A DNA stretch of 9,137 bases from an uncultured Bacillota bacterium (GCA_946612055.1 CAMOEH010000015.1:1-9137), one strand, 5' to 3'. Shown: positions 1 through 6,067, numbered from the stretch's first letter. The notes: generated by a model from the letters alone, not told the origin. Made by a program: numbers and translations.

Positions 1-45
1 ACTTCTCAGATGGTCCGCACCATCAAATACTTCGCCGCACTTTAA
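1..45 (+). CDS. gap: C-terminal end of probable glyceraldehyde-3-phosphate dehydrogenase (partial)
   Basis: The first 14 codons of the window, read from base 1, give TSQMVRTIKYFAAL followed by TAA. This closely resembles the C-terminal tail of Streptococcus/Lactobacillus-type GAPDH (from memory, ...YTAQLVRTLEYFAKI...), where the tail follows the WYDNE motif, which here would lie outside the window. The glycolytic context supports the call: pgk and tpiA follow downstream on the same strand, and gap-pgk-tpiA is a common bacterial cluster. The enzyme oxidises glyceraldehyde-3-phosphate to 1,3-bisphosphoglycerate, the substrate of the PGK encoded downstream. Only the tail is visible, so the call rests on a short match and on synteny. 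A terminator follows 12 nt after the stop. Confidence 0.72.
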   Translation, partial: TSQMVRTIKYFAAL

Positions 46-57
46 TCCTAGGCAAGC

Positions 58-88
58 AAGCGCTCCCATGTGGGGGCGCTTTTCTTTT
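58..88 (+). terminator. Intrinsic terminator after gap
   Basis: AAGCGCTCCC (58-67) pairs with GGGGGCGCTT (72-81) through one T-G wobble around a four-base loop, and is followed by the T-rich stretch TTTCTTTT. It lies just after the gap stop codon. It separates gap from the lipoprotein operon, whose promoter begins at its downstream edge. Confidence 0.85.
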
Positions 89-115
89 GGAGAAATAGGA
101 TTGTTATCCTATAAT
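87..115 (+). promoter_or_regulatory. Promoter of the lipoprotein operon, predicting a near-leaderless mRNA
   Basis: A perfect -10 hexamer TATAAT (110-115) lies 17 bp downstream of a weak -35 TTGGAG (87-92; first three bases match). The expected transcription start is about base 122, so the mRNA would carry only about 2 nt before the ATG at 124, and no Shine-Dalgarno sequence fits. The start point is inferred from spacing, not measured. Confidence 0.55.
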
Positions 116-123
116 ATGAGCCG

Positions 124-762
124 ATGAAAAAAGAATTGCTCTGCGTTTTTTCTTCCGTGCTCCTACTTTCTTCCTGCGTGAAAATTGGCCCTCATATCGA
201 TAATGAGAAGGGCAAAGGCATCGCCGAAACGATTTTATCTGCCTCCAAAGGCTATGAGCAGGTTTGCCTAAAGATCTCCGAAAACGGAGAAGAAAAGGAA
301 ATCCGTTATATCAAAGACGAATATCTTTATGCTTTTGAAGGTGGGAATAACCCAACCAAAGCAAAACTTTTCTATCATAAAGACGGCACCTATTTCGCGA
401 TCAATTACGATGGGGAGAATATCAACACGGAGAAAGCTTCCGTCAGCGTCTGGAAATCAGCCTTAAGCTCCGCCTCGTCGGTGCTAAATCCTTATTTTGC
501 TTATCCTTCTACCTTCTTAAGCAAATTTGTCGAGGAAGTTGCTTCCTCTTCGGATGACGTTTCTAATTACGAATGCCATTCTTCGGGAGAGACTTCGCTT
601 CAACTGGAATACCATCAAAACAAAGTAAGCCTTAAAACGCATTATCACGAAGGATTGCCTTTAACGTATTCCCAAACGGGAGAAATGAATCTATCGCTTT
701 CCTTTGATTACAACATCGTCAACGAGATCATTCCCTTTTGGGCGCGATCGAAGAAAGCATGA
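124..762 (+). CDS. Predicted lipoprotein, unknown function (paralogue 1 of a tandem pair)
   Basis: This 212-aa protein begins with a short signal peptide: Lys2, Lys3, a hydrophobic stretch at 5-15 and the lipobox LSSC with the lipidated Cys at 18. It should therefore be a membrane-anchored surface lipoprotein. The mature part is charged and rich in Ser, Tyr and Lys, with alternating hydrophobic residues suggestive of beta-strands. I see no catalytic motif and do not recognise the family. It starts two bases after the predicted transcription start and overlaps the next gene by ATGA. It shares an overall plan with that neighbour: SCVK at the processing site, an NP-containing segment in the middle, a xGLPxxYxx/xDKPxxYxx segment, and an IPFWA/LPIWA end. 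The two look like diverged duplicates. The presence of a gene and lipoprotein export are well supported; the function is open. Confidence 0.85.
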   Translation: MKKELLCVFSSVLLLSSCVKIGPHIDNEKGKGIAETILSASKGYEQVCLKISENGEEKEIRYIKDEYLYAFEGGNNPTKAKLFYHKDGTYFAINYDGENINTEKASVSVWKSALSSASSVLNPYFAYPSTFLSKFVEEVASSSDDVSNYECHSSGETSLQLEYHQNKVSLKTHYHEGLPLTYSQTGEMNLSLSFDYNIVNEIIPFWARSKKA

Positions 763-1433
763 GATTAAGACGGCTGCTTCTATTGTCGCTTCCTCTTTTT
801 CTTTTTTCTTGCGTCAAAGAAGGAAACATCATCCCCGAAGAAGAAGGGAAAACTCTTGCGGCGAATTACGTCAATTTCGATGCTTCTTTTTTAAAAGGGA
901 AATTAACCTTCTTTAGAGAAGAAAATAGAGATGGCATCATTTATAAGAAGCGATTCATCTATGCCGAAGGGGAATTTCTCCTTTCTTATCGCTATAACGG
1001 CTATGCCGATGAAGGATATGTCTATTATCGCGATGAACTTGGTTTTCATAAAGCCGAGAAAGGCAAAGAAACCATAGCCATGGAAGAAGCCGCGTTTCGT
1101 AATGCTTTATCCAAGGAAGGGGAGAAAAATTTGAAAGAAGGGATCAATCCTTGGCTAACGCTTTCTAAAGATGTTAATGCGTCTTCTTCCTTTGAAGCCC
1201 TTCAATTTTGTTATGCCGAAGGGAAATCCTTCTCCATTAGAGCCAAACAAAAAAATGAAGACGAGAATGGCTTAAAAATCACAAGCCGCTTCGCCTTGTG
1301 GGAAGAAGATAAACCAACTTCTTATCAAGAAGAAAAGACCTCAAAAAAAGACGGGAAAGAAAGCAAAAGCAGCATCGATATCGCTTTCCAATATGGAAAA
1401 GCGGACCTTTCCCTGCCAATTTGGGCAAAATAA
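759..1433 (+). CDS. Predicted lipoprotein, unknown function (paralogue 2 of a tandem pair)
   Basis: I place the start at the ATG at 759, not the upstream in-frame TTG at 738. The ATG forms an ATGA overlap with the stop of the preceding gene, and it puts a normal signal peptide at the N-terminus: Arg2, Arg4, Arg5, a hydrophobic run at 6-16 and lipobox LFSC with Cys18. The product is 224 aa. The mature part is rich in Lys, Glu and aromatic residues, with a very polar Lys/Ser/Glu stretch near residues 183-206 and an end of LPIWAK resembling IPFWARSKKA of the upstream protein. It is expected at the outer face of the membrane. Translational coupling through the overlap suggests the two are made together. 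No known domain recognised. Confidence 0.85.
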   Translation: MRLRRLLLLSLPLFLFSCVKEGNIIPEEEGKTLAANYVNFDASFLKGKLTFFREENRDGIIYKKRFIYAEGEFLLSYRYNGYADEGYVYYRDELGFHKAEKGKETIAMEEAAFRNALSKEGEKNLKEGINPWLTLSKDVNASSSFEALQFCYAEGKSFSIRAKQKNEDENGLKITSRFALWEEDKPTSYQEEKTSKKDGKESKSSIDIAFQYGKADLSLPIWAK

Positions 1434-1468
1434 CCATTGTGAAACAATGGAAACCCATTCGTTTGGGT
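1434..1468 (+). promoter_or_regulatory. Two back-to-back hairpins between the lipoprotein operon and pgk
   Basis: Immediately after the stop, CCATTGT (1434-1440) pairs perfectly with ACAATGG (1444-1450) across a GAA loop. Then ACCCA (1453-1457) pairs with TGGGT (1464-1468) across TTCGTT. Neither is followed by a proper T-run (TATATTTAT comes after), so they may be a weak terminator, a processing or stability element, or an operator near the pgk promoter. Confidence 0.5.
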
Positions 1469-1476
1469 GGTATATT
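1448..1476 (+). promoter_or_regulatory. Candidate promoter for pgk-tpiA
   Basis: TATATT (1471-1476, five of six matches to TATAAT) lies 17 bp after TGGAAA (1448-1453, four of six matches to TTGACA). The predicted start near 1483 would give a leader of about 26 nt carrying the AGGAGA ribosome binding site at 1493-1498. Both hexamers overlap the hairpins. Read-through from the lipoprotein operon is an alternative source of pgk mRNA. Confidence 0.35.
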
Positions 1477-1508
1477 TATCTCGCAACAGAAAAGGAGATT
1501 ATTTAGAC

Positions 1509-2735
1509 ATGTTGACTGTTGAGAACCTAAAAGACCTTAAAGGAAAGAAAGTCCTCGTCCGCGTCGACTTCAACGTTCCTCAAACCGCCGGAGTCATTCG
1601 CGATGATAACCGCATCCGCGCTGCCCTTCCGACGATCCAATATTTAACCGGGAAAGGCGCCCGCGTCATCTTGATGTCCCACCTCGGGAAGATTAAATGG
1701 AAAGAGCCCGATATGGCCAAAATCGAAGCCATGAAAAAAGCCAATGATATGGCTCCGGTTGCCACCCGCCTAGGCGAACTCGTCGCCCCGACCAAAGTTA
1801 GCTTCTCCCCCGTTACTCGCGGCGAAGAATTGCTCAAGAAGGTCAACGCCCTTGAAGATGGCGACATCCTTCTTGTCCAAAATACCCGTTATGAAAAAGG
1901 CGAAGAGAAAAACGACGAAGCTCTCGCCAAAGAATGGGCTTCCTTGGCCGACGCTTATGTTTTGGATGCGTTTGGCTCCGCTCACCGCGCCCACGCTTCT
2001 ACCGTTGGCGTCCCCGCGATCATGAAAGCAGAAGGCAAACAGGTTGCCGAAGGCTATTTGATGATCAAGGAAGTCGACAATCTCACCCGTTGCGTCGAAG
2101 TCAAAGAAGAAGATCGCCCCTATGTCGCTATTTTGGGCGGATTCAAAGTCTCCGATAAGATCAAAGTCATCGATTCCTTGTTGAAAAAATGCGATTACGT
2201 CATCATCGGTGGCGCGATGGCTTATACCTTCAAGAAGGCTCTAGGCGCTGGCATCGGCTCTTCTCCTTGCGAAGAAGATCAACTCGATTATGCCCGTAAA
2301 TGCCTTGAAGAAGCCAAAGGCCGCATCTTGCTCCCTGTTGACTCTGTGGTCACCGATTCCTTTGAACCGGTTGAAGGACGCAAAGTCGAAGTCATCGAAG
2401 GCGATATCCCCGAAGGATTTGAAGGCGTTGATATCGGCCCGAAGACCCGCGAACTCTATCAACAAACCATCCGCAAAGCCAAAATGGTCTTCTGGAACGG
2501 CCCGATGGGCGTCTTCGAACAAGAAGATTTCCAAGCTGGCACGAAAGCGATCTGCGAAGCCATCAAAGATATTGAAGGCAAAGCCTTCACCGTTTGCGGC
2601 GGTGGTGATAGCGCCTCTGCGGTCAAGCAATTTGGCTACAAGAAGAGCTTCTCTCACGTCTCCACTGGTGGCGGAGCTTCTCTAGAAATGATCGAGAACG
2701 ATGGCCATCTCCCTGGCGTTGACGTTCTCCGCTAA
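1509..2735 (+). CDS. pgk: Phosphoglycerate kinase
   Basis: Transfers the acyl phosphate of 1,3-bisphosphoglycerate to ADP, giving 3-phosphoglycerate and ATP, in the cytoplasm. Start chosen at ATG 1509, 11 nt after AGGAG; a GTG at 1467 would add 14 non-family residues. The 408-aa product has the normal length. Visible motifs: VRVDFNVP (17-24), substrate Arg35, SHLG with His58, QNTR with Arg127, DAFGSAHRAHAS (153-164), the nucleotide-site GGFKVSDK (210-217), FWNGPMGVFE, GGGDSAS and STGGGASLE near the end. Lys instead of Arg in SHLGK, and VQNTR instead of LENxR, match Streptococcus/Lactobacillus-type PGKs as I remember them, and support a Bacilli relative. The linker after SHLG is some seven residues longer than in B. 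subtilis-like enzymes. Phe212 in GG(A/S)KV is odd. tpiA follows 12 nt later. Confidence 0.98.
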   Translation: MLTVENLKDLKGKKVLVRVDFNVPQTAGVIRDDNRIRAALPTIQYLTGKGARVILMSHLGKIKWKEPDMAKIEAMKKANDMAPVATRLGELVAPTKVSFSPVTRGEELLKKVNALEDGDILLVQNTRYEKGEEKNDEALAKEWASLADAYVLDAFGSAHRAHASTVGVPAIMKAEGKQVAEGYLMIKEVDNLTRCVEVKEEDRPYVAILGGFKVSDKIKVIDSLLKKCDYVIIGGAMAYTFKKALGAGIGSSPCEEDQLDYARKCLEEAKGRILLPVDSVVTDSFEPVEGRKVEVIEGDIPEGFEGVDIGPKTRELYQQTIRKAKMVFWNGPMGVFEQEDFQAGTKAICEAIKDIEGKAFTVCGGGDSASAVKQFGYKKSFSHVSTGGGASLEMIENDGHLPGVDVLR

Positions 2736-2747
2736 AAAGGAATGAAT

Positions 2748-3506
2748 ATGCGCAAGAAATTATTGCTTGGCAACTGGAAGATGAACAAAACCCCATCCGA
2801 GGCGAAGGAATTCGCTCTCGGCTGCGGGGAAATGGTTGCCTATGCCGTTGCTCACGGCATCGACGTTGGTGTTGCCCCGACCTTCGTTTGCTTGCAAACG
2901 GTCGTTGAAAACGCCCCGAAAGACCTCATCATCTCCGCCCAAAACTGCAATGAGCACGATCATGGCGCCTATACGGGCGAAATCTCGATCCCGATGCTTA
3001 AAGCAGTTGGCGTGAATTGGGTCATCCTCGGCCATTCCGAACGCCGCGAATATAACGGCGAGACTTCGGAAAAATGCAACGAGAAGATCAAAGCCCTCTT
3101 AGCTAACGATATGACCCCGGTTTATTGCTGTGGCGAATCGCTTGCTACCTTTGAAAAAGGCGAAACCAAATCCTTTGTCGCTGAACAAATCCGCGTTGGC
3201 TTAGCCGGATTGACTCCCGAAGAAGCCAAGCGTGTTGTCATCGCTTATGAGCCGATCTGGGCCATTGGCACGGGCAAATCTGCGACGAAAGAGATCGCCG
3301 AAGACACGATCGGATTCATCCGTCGTTCTCTCCGCGAGATGTTTGGCTTCGTTGCCGAAGATATCCGCATCCTCTATGGCGGATCGGTGAAACCGGAAAA
3401 CATCGCTTCCTACATGGGCGAAGAAGACATCGACGGAGCTCTCGTCGGTGGCGCTTCTTTGGCCTTGGATTCTTACAAAGGACTCATCGAAGGATTGGTG
3501 GGATAA
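2748..3506 (+). CDS. tpiA: Triosephosphate isomerase
   Basis: Interconverts dihydroxyacetone phosphate and glyceraldehyde-3-phosphate in the cytoplasm. All active-site signatures are present: GNWKMNK with Lys11, GHSERR with His96, YEPIWAIGTGK with general base Glu168 and the flexible lid after it, and the phosphate-binding YGGSVKPEN. The 252-aa length is normal for the TIM barrel. Two ATGs compete (2742 and 2748). I chose 2748 because AAGG at 2737-2740 is 7 nt upstream of it but only 1 nt from 2742; the choice changes two residues. The gene follows pgk by 12 nt and precedes the membrane-protein gene by one base, so the three are almost certainly co-transcribed. Confidence 0.98.
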   Translation: MRKKLLLGNWKMNKTPSEAKEFALGCGEMVAYAVAHGIDVGVAPTFVCLQTVVENAPKDLIISAQNCNEHDHGAYTGEISIPMLKAVGVNWVILGHSERREYNGETSEKCNEKIKALLANDMTPVYCCGESLATFEKGETKSFVAEQIRVGLAGLTPEEAKRVVIAYEPIWAIGTGKSATKEIAEDTIGFIRRSLREMFGFVAEDIRILYGGSVKPENIASYMGEEDIDGALVGGASLALDSYKGLIEGLVG

Positions 3507-3507
3507 G

Positions 3508-4290
3508 ATGCCTTACGCGACTTGGAACGAATCTCCCGAGCAGAAAGACGTCTATAATAACGACCATTTTTCCTCATCGCCTTCTTTGTCTACCGGCAAA
3601 GCCTTAGCCAAAATCTTCGGCTATATGGGCATTGCCTTGTTGATCACCTCTTTGGTGGCGACGGGGCTAGGATATCTATTCCTATTCTGGATTGGCAAAG
3701 CTTCTTTAGAAGGAAAAATCCAAGGACCGGCATTAACTTACCTTGTTATCTTGGGCGTTTCCTTGATTGCTTTGCTAATTGATTCCTTCGCGATGCGAAA
3801 AGTCCTCTCTAGGGGCACCCATTCCATCTGGCCGCATTACATCATCTATGCTTCTTTGATGGGGGTATTCCTTTCCGCATTCCTCTTCTTAGGGCTTGAT
3901 GCATGGACTTTTGCTGAAGCTTTAGGCATTACCGCGGTTTCGTTTGGATTAATGTTCTTGATTGGATATTTCTCCAAAGTCAACCTCAATCCGCTTGGCT
4001 TAGTGGCGTTAGGATTCCTCTTCCTTGCTTTGTTATTAGGCGGCTTCTGGGGCATTTGGTATTTGATTGCTCCTGAGGCATTCCCAATCATCGATGCTAT
4101 CTTCTCCCTCATTATGGCGGGGGTGATGATGATCATCGTGGCAGTGGACGCTTATAACGTTAAGAAGATCCTCCTCTCAGGCGAGAAAAGCGAGAATATG
4201 TACCTCTATTGCGCATTCGTGATGTATGGCGATTTCCTCGCAATCCTTGTCCGCGTCATCTATATTCTTCTTCTTGCCAAAAAACGGTAA
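3508..4290 (+). CDS. Bax inhibitor-1/YccA family multi-pass membrane protein
   Basis: The start is the ATG one base after the tpiA stop; an earlier in-frame ATG (3448) lies inside tpiA and gives a non-family leader. The 260-aa product has a polar N-terminal tail of about 30 residues, then LAKIFGYMGIALLIT, typical of the Bax-inhibitor-1-like family entry, and about seven hydrophobic segments (approx. 41-61, 77-95, 109-129, 135-154, 163-185, 193-214, 232-256). Family members such as B. subtilis YetJ have a pair of acidic residues in the last helices that gate a pH-sensitive calcium leak. Asp214 (VDAYNVKKI) and Asp242 (MYGDFLAIL) are plausible equivalents. Spacing indicates the same transcript as pgk-tpiA. 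Transport function is inferred from family only. Confidence 0.85.
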   Translation: MPYATWNESPEQKDVYNNDHFSSSPSLSTGKALAKIFGYMGIALLITSLVATGLGYLFLFWIGKASLEGKIQGPALTYLVILGVSLIALLIDSFAMRKVLSRGTHSIWPHYIIYASLMGVFLSAFLFLGLDAWTFAEALGITAVSFGLMFLIGYFSKVNLNPLGLVALGFLFLALLLGGFWGIWYLIAPEAFPIIDAIFSLIMAGVMMIIVAVDAYNVKKILLSGEKSENMYLYCAFVMYGDFLAILVRVIYILLLAKKR

Positions 4291-4313
4291 CTACTGCTTT
4301 TCATCAGACTTAT

Positions 4314-4345
4314 AAGTGCCTACGGGTAACCGATAGGCACTTTTT
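4314..4345 (+). terminator. Intrinsic terminator of the pgk-tpiA-BI-1 operon
   Basis: AAGTGCCTA (4314-4322) pairs perfectly with TAGGCACTT (4334-4342), with an inner CGG/CCG extension around GTAA, followed by TTTTT. On the minus strand the sequence after the hairpin is only weakly T-rich, so it may stop transcription of the opposing cassette less efficiently. Confidence 0.92.
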
Positions 4346-4384
4346 GATTTTATATTTTCCAAAAAAGGTCAGCGATACGTCAGA

Positions 4385-4714
4385 TTAATTGGCGTTTAAT
4401 AGACTATAGTTAATGTCAGCATCTTTTAATTCCTTAATAGTGTCTGAGCTTTTCATGGTTATTTCGCCCCCTTCTTGAAGAAGAAGCCTCGCCTTCAATA
4501 TGTTTATTGTGGCAAGGAGGCTTAGCCTCTTTGCTCTTTCCGCGTTATATTGATTTGGAAGGATGCGAACGTTGATAGACGAAGTATTTTTTTCTAACGA
4601 AGCATCATACGTTGCCCAGCCCCATCCACAGTTGGGACACTTGACTTCGATATAGGGGCCTTTGGATAAATCCAACATTTCGAAACCACATTTTTCGCAA
4701 ATAATTTTCTTCAT
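4385..4714 (-). CDS. Zinc-ribbon protein with an L7/L12-C-terminal-like domain (putative)
   Basis: The 109-aa product opens with a zinc ribbon: CEKC (Cys6, Cys9) and CPNC (Cys26, Cys29). After a linker, residues about 47-105 follow the pattern of the ribosomal L7/L12 C-terminal domain: strand INVRIL, a helix over RLSLLATIN, ILKARLLLQEGG matching the LKEAKxLVDGAP helix-turn, helix TIKELKDAD, and a last strand INYSLL. The fold match is by eye. AGGAGG lies 9 nt upstream, and the start overlaps the preceding gene's stop in ATGA, so it is translated together with the HG/SCNTG protein. It may be that protein's partner or immunity protein, or an adaptor touching translation or transcription; nothing decides this. 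Last gene of the minus-strand operon. Confidence 0.75.
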   Translation of the reverse strand: MKKIICEKCGFEMLDLSKGPYIEVKCPNCGWGWATYDASLEKNTSSINVRILPNQYNAERAKRLSLLATINILKARLLLQEGGEITMKSSDTIKELKDADINYSLLNAN

Positions 4715-5202
4715 TTTTGCTTTCCTCCTGGATAGTAAGTTATAAATTTTCCTCTAATCGTTGGATGAGGCTTATGATAATCGGGAGATTCTTTATCGTT
4801 TGTCATACCGGGCGCTATTATCATTTTACCATTTGGATAGGCCCAAAGGAGATTGTCTGGAGCTTTCACAGGGACGCCTAATTTATTGGCCAAGTTTTGG
4901 GCAAAGCCAGTTTTAGATGAACCTGTGTTACACGAAAGGAGTCTAATTCCATTTTTGTGGAATTGCTTGTTTCGTTTTATGAGTTGAGCAAGGGCACGCC
5001 AGTTCATATGGACGTTTCGCCCATTTACTTTTATTTGTATATGCGTAACTGATCCGTGTGCACTAACGTCAAGAAAGCCATCAACATCTATTTCTTTTCT
5101 TCTCGCAATGTTGGCAAAGAAAGTTTCATTTCCGGAGGGTAAATTGATGTCTCCGACCGCCACAGATGTTTTCGGCCCAAACAATGGGCTATTACCTTTC
5201 AT
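4711..5202 (-). CDS. Stand-alone HG/SCNTG domain protein resembling polymorphic-toxin C-termini
   Basis: This 163-aa protein contains DVSAHGS (45-51, His49), a helix WRALAQLIKRN, then IRLLSCNTGSSKTGFAQNLA (Cys91), LGVPVKAPDNLLWAYPNG (109-125) and a C-terminal PG(K)FxTYYPGG-like end. A His followed by a Cys, each at a strand end, plus the G-(F/A)-A-x-x-LA helix, recall DUF4347 and C80/CPD-type clan-CD cysteine peptidases. I remember very similar segments at the C-termini of RHS and LXG secreted toxins. Here the domain is free-standing: no signal peptide, LXG or RHS part. The start ATG 5202 has GGAGG 10 nt upstream and overlaps the DUF4417 gene by 11 nt; its stop overlaps the zinc-ribbon start. 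Peptidase activity is inferred, not shown. It may be a detached toxin domain or a regulator. Confidence 0.8.
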   Translation of the reverse strand: MKGNSPLFGPKTSVAVGDINLPSGNETFFANIARRKEIDVDGFLDVSAHGSVTHIQIKVNGRNVHMNWRALAQLIKRNKQFHKNGIRLLSCNTGSSKTGFAQNLANKLGVPVKAPDNLLWAYPNGKMIIAPGMTNDKESPDYHKPHPTIRGKFITYYPGGKQK

Positions 5203-5896
5203 TGGGCTTATCCTCCAAAAGGTGTTTTACCCTATCTTTGGCGTTCTGCTTCATTGTATAGGAATCATATTGGTAGATAGGAATCCCTCGATTTTTAGGA
5301 TAACCAAACAATTCGTCGGAAGCAGGGCCATAGGTAAGAATCCCAGAAGGCATTAACGCATCGACCGCGATTTTAATTTGTTGGGCAAAAATGGAACGAT
5401 TGTCTTTCCTGTGCGTGAAACCGTGGGTTCCAATGGCAATTAGTGTATGCCTTGGATAAGCATTTAATGATGAAACGGTCGCAAAGTTTCCTAATCGCAC
5501 ATTGGGAACGACGGGAATACCTTGTTTGCCATAATAGAAAGTTGTAGCCAAATTTAAGAAGATTTGACTTTTTTGGACCACCAATGGCATGTTGTCGTAA
5601 GGCGAAGCATCTAAGCCAACCACGCAAGCGTATTTATTGAGCTTTTCCGTGTAGGCTTTCGGATTGCCCAAAATAGGCTGAAAAGCCGGATCCGAGCAGT
5701 AAAAGCACATTCCGGTGTTTGCGGGGTCGGTCACATCTTGCCGCCTATTCCATTGTATTAGCTCTTTGGGTGGATTTTTAGCAACCATCCATTCCTCGAT
5801 GACGGGAAACCCGTCTGGTTCTGTTCGTCTGGCGTCCTCGATGAGGTAAGCGAGGTAGACGTCCCTTAAATAGGGAGTTTTTGATTTTCTAAGCAT
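5192..5896 (-). CDS. DUF4417 family protein
   Basis: I place the start at ATG 5896, six nt after GGAG, rather than a TTG four codons upstream that coincides with the ribosome binding site. The 234-aa product carries the hallmarks I associate with DUF4417: FYCSDPAFQPI (65-75), GLDASPYDNMP (94-104), IPVVPNVR (127-134), IGTHG (155-159) and ILTYGP (186-191). Family function is not known; members are frequent in phages, plasmids and integrative elements of Firmicutes. The repeated buried Asp/Ser/Tyr and Gly motifs on predicted strands suggest an enzyme-like alpha/beta fold (inference). No signal peptide or membrane segment. It overlaps the next gene by 11 nt and sits downstream of a hairpin-rich leader, one hairpin ending three bases before its ribosome binding site. 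Confidence 0.85.
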   Translation of the reverse strand: MLRKSKTPYLRDVYLAYLIEDARRTEPDGFPVIEEWMVAKNPPKELIQWNRRQDVTDPANTGMCFYCSDPAFQPILGNPKAYTEKLNKYACVVGLDASPYDNMPLVVQKSQIFLNLATTFYYGKQGIPVVPNVRLGNFATVSSLNAYPRHTLIAIGTHGFTHRKDNRSIFAQQIKIAVDALMPSGILTYGPASDELFGYPKNRGIPIYQYDSYTMKQNAKDRVKHLLEDKPNER

Positions 5897-5909
5897 TATT
5901 TTCTCCAAA

Positions 5910-5934
5910 ATTATTCTTTCGGTGGAAGAACAAT
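5910..5934 (-). promoter_or_regulatory. Hairpin abutting the ribosome binding site of the DUF4417 gene
   Basis: On the minus strand ATTGTTCTT pairs with AAGAATAAT over a seven-base loop. The one imperfect pair is a G-U wobble on the minus strand but an A-C mismatch on the plus strand, which favours a role in the minus-strand mRNA. It ends three bases before GGAG (5903-5906), so it could influence translation of the three downstream genes. Confidence 0.5.
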
Positions 5935-5935
5935 T

Positions 5936-5982
5936 GAGAGGAGAATATAATCAAGTTGGGGAGACGATTATATTCGGCTCTC
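5936..5982. repeat. Long inverted repeat in the minus-strand operon
   Basis: GAATATAATC (5943-5952) and GATTATATTC (5966-5975) are perfect inverted copies around a 13-base loop, extended after a two-base mismatch by GAGAG (5936-5940) and CTCTC (5978-5982). It directly touches the plus-strand terminator hairpin. It could be an RNA stem on either strand or a dimer-binding operator; one arm contains TATAAT (5946-5951) but no matching -35 is visible. Confidence 0.7.
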
Positions 5983-5983
5983 A

Positions 5984-6020
5984 GCGCTTCAATCACTGCA
6001 ATGATTGGGGCGCCTTTTTT
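5984..6020 (+). terminator. Plus-strand intrinsic terminator with no visible plus-strand gene
   Basis: GCGCTTCAATCA (5984-5995) pairs with TGATTGGGGCGC (6002-6013) in a 12-bp stem, with two T-G wobbles that would be C-A mismatches on the minus strand, then C and six T (6015-6020). It thus works only in plus-strand RNA, yet all nearby genes are on the minus strand. It may end a small antisense RNA formed with the preceding hairpin, or block read-through. Confidence 0.75.
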
Positions 6021-6035
6021 GTTTTGCGGACACCG

Positions 6036-6064
6036 GCCGCGCTCAGATGAGAGAGATGAGCGGC
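6036..6064. repeat. Imperfect GC-rich hairpin
   Basis: GCCG-CG-CTCA (6036-6045) can pair with TGAG-CGGC (6057-6064) with a two-base bulge; the loop contains GATGAGAGAGA. It lies three bases beyond the stop of the 135-aa gene on the minus strand and has no T-run there, so it is more likely a 3' stability or attenuation structure than a terminator. Confidence 0.35.
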
Positions 6065-6067
6065 TCT

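Noticed and set aside
738..758. TTG at 738 as start of the second lipoprotein
   Set aside because: It would add seven residues in front of the basic signal-peptide start; the ATG at 759 gives an ATGA overlap and a normal lipoprotein signal.
1600..1800. SHLGK and VQNTR departures from textbook PGK motifs as signs of an inactive enzyme
   Set aside because: The same variants occur, as far as I recall, in functional Streptococcus and Lactobacillus PGKs.
2241..2657. Long minus-strand ORF opposite pgk
   Set aside because: A mirror of the codon pattern of pgk, without ribosome binding site or family likeness.
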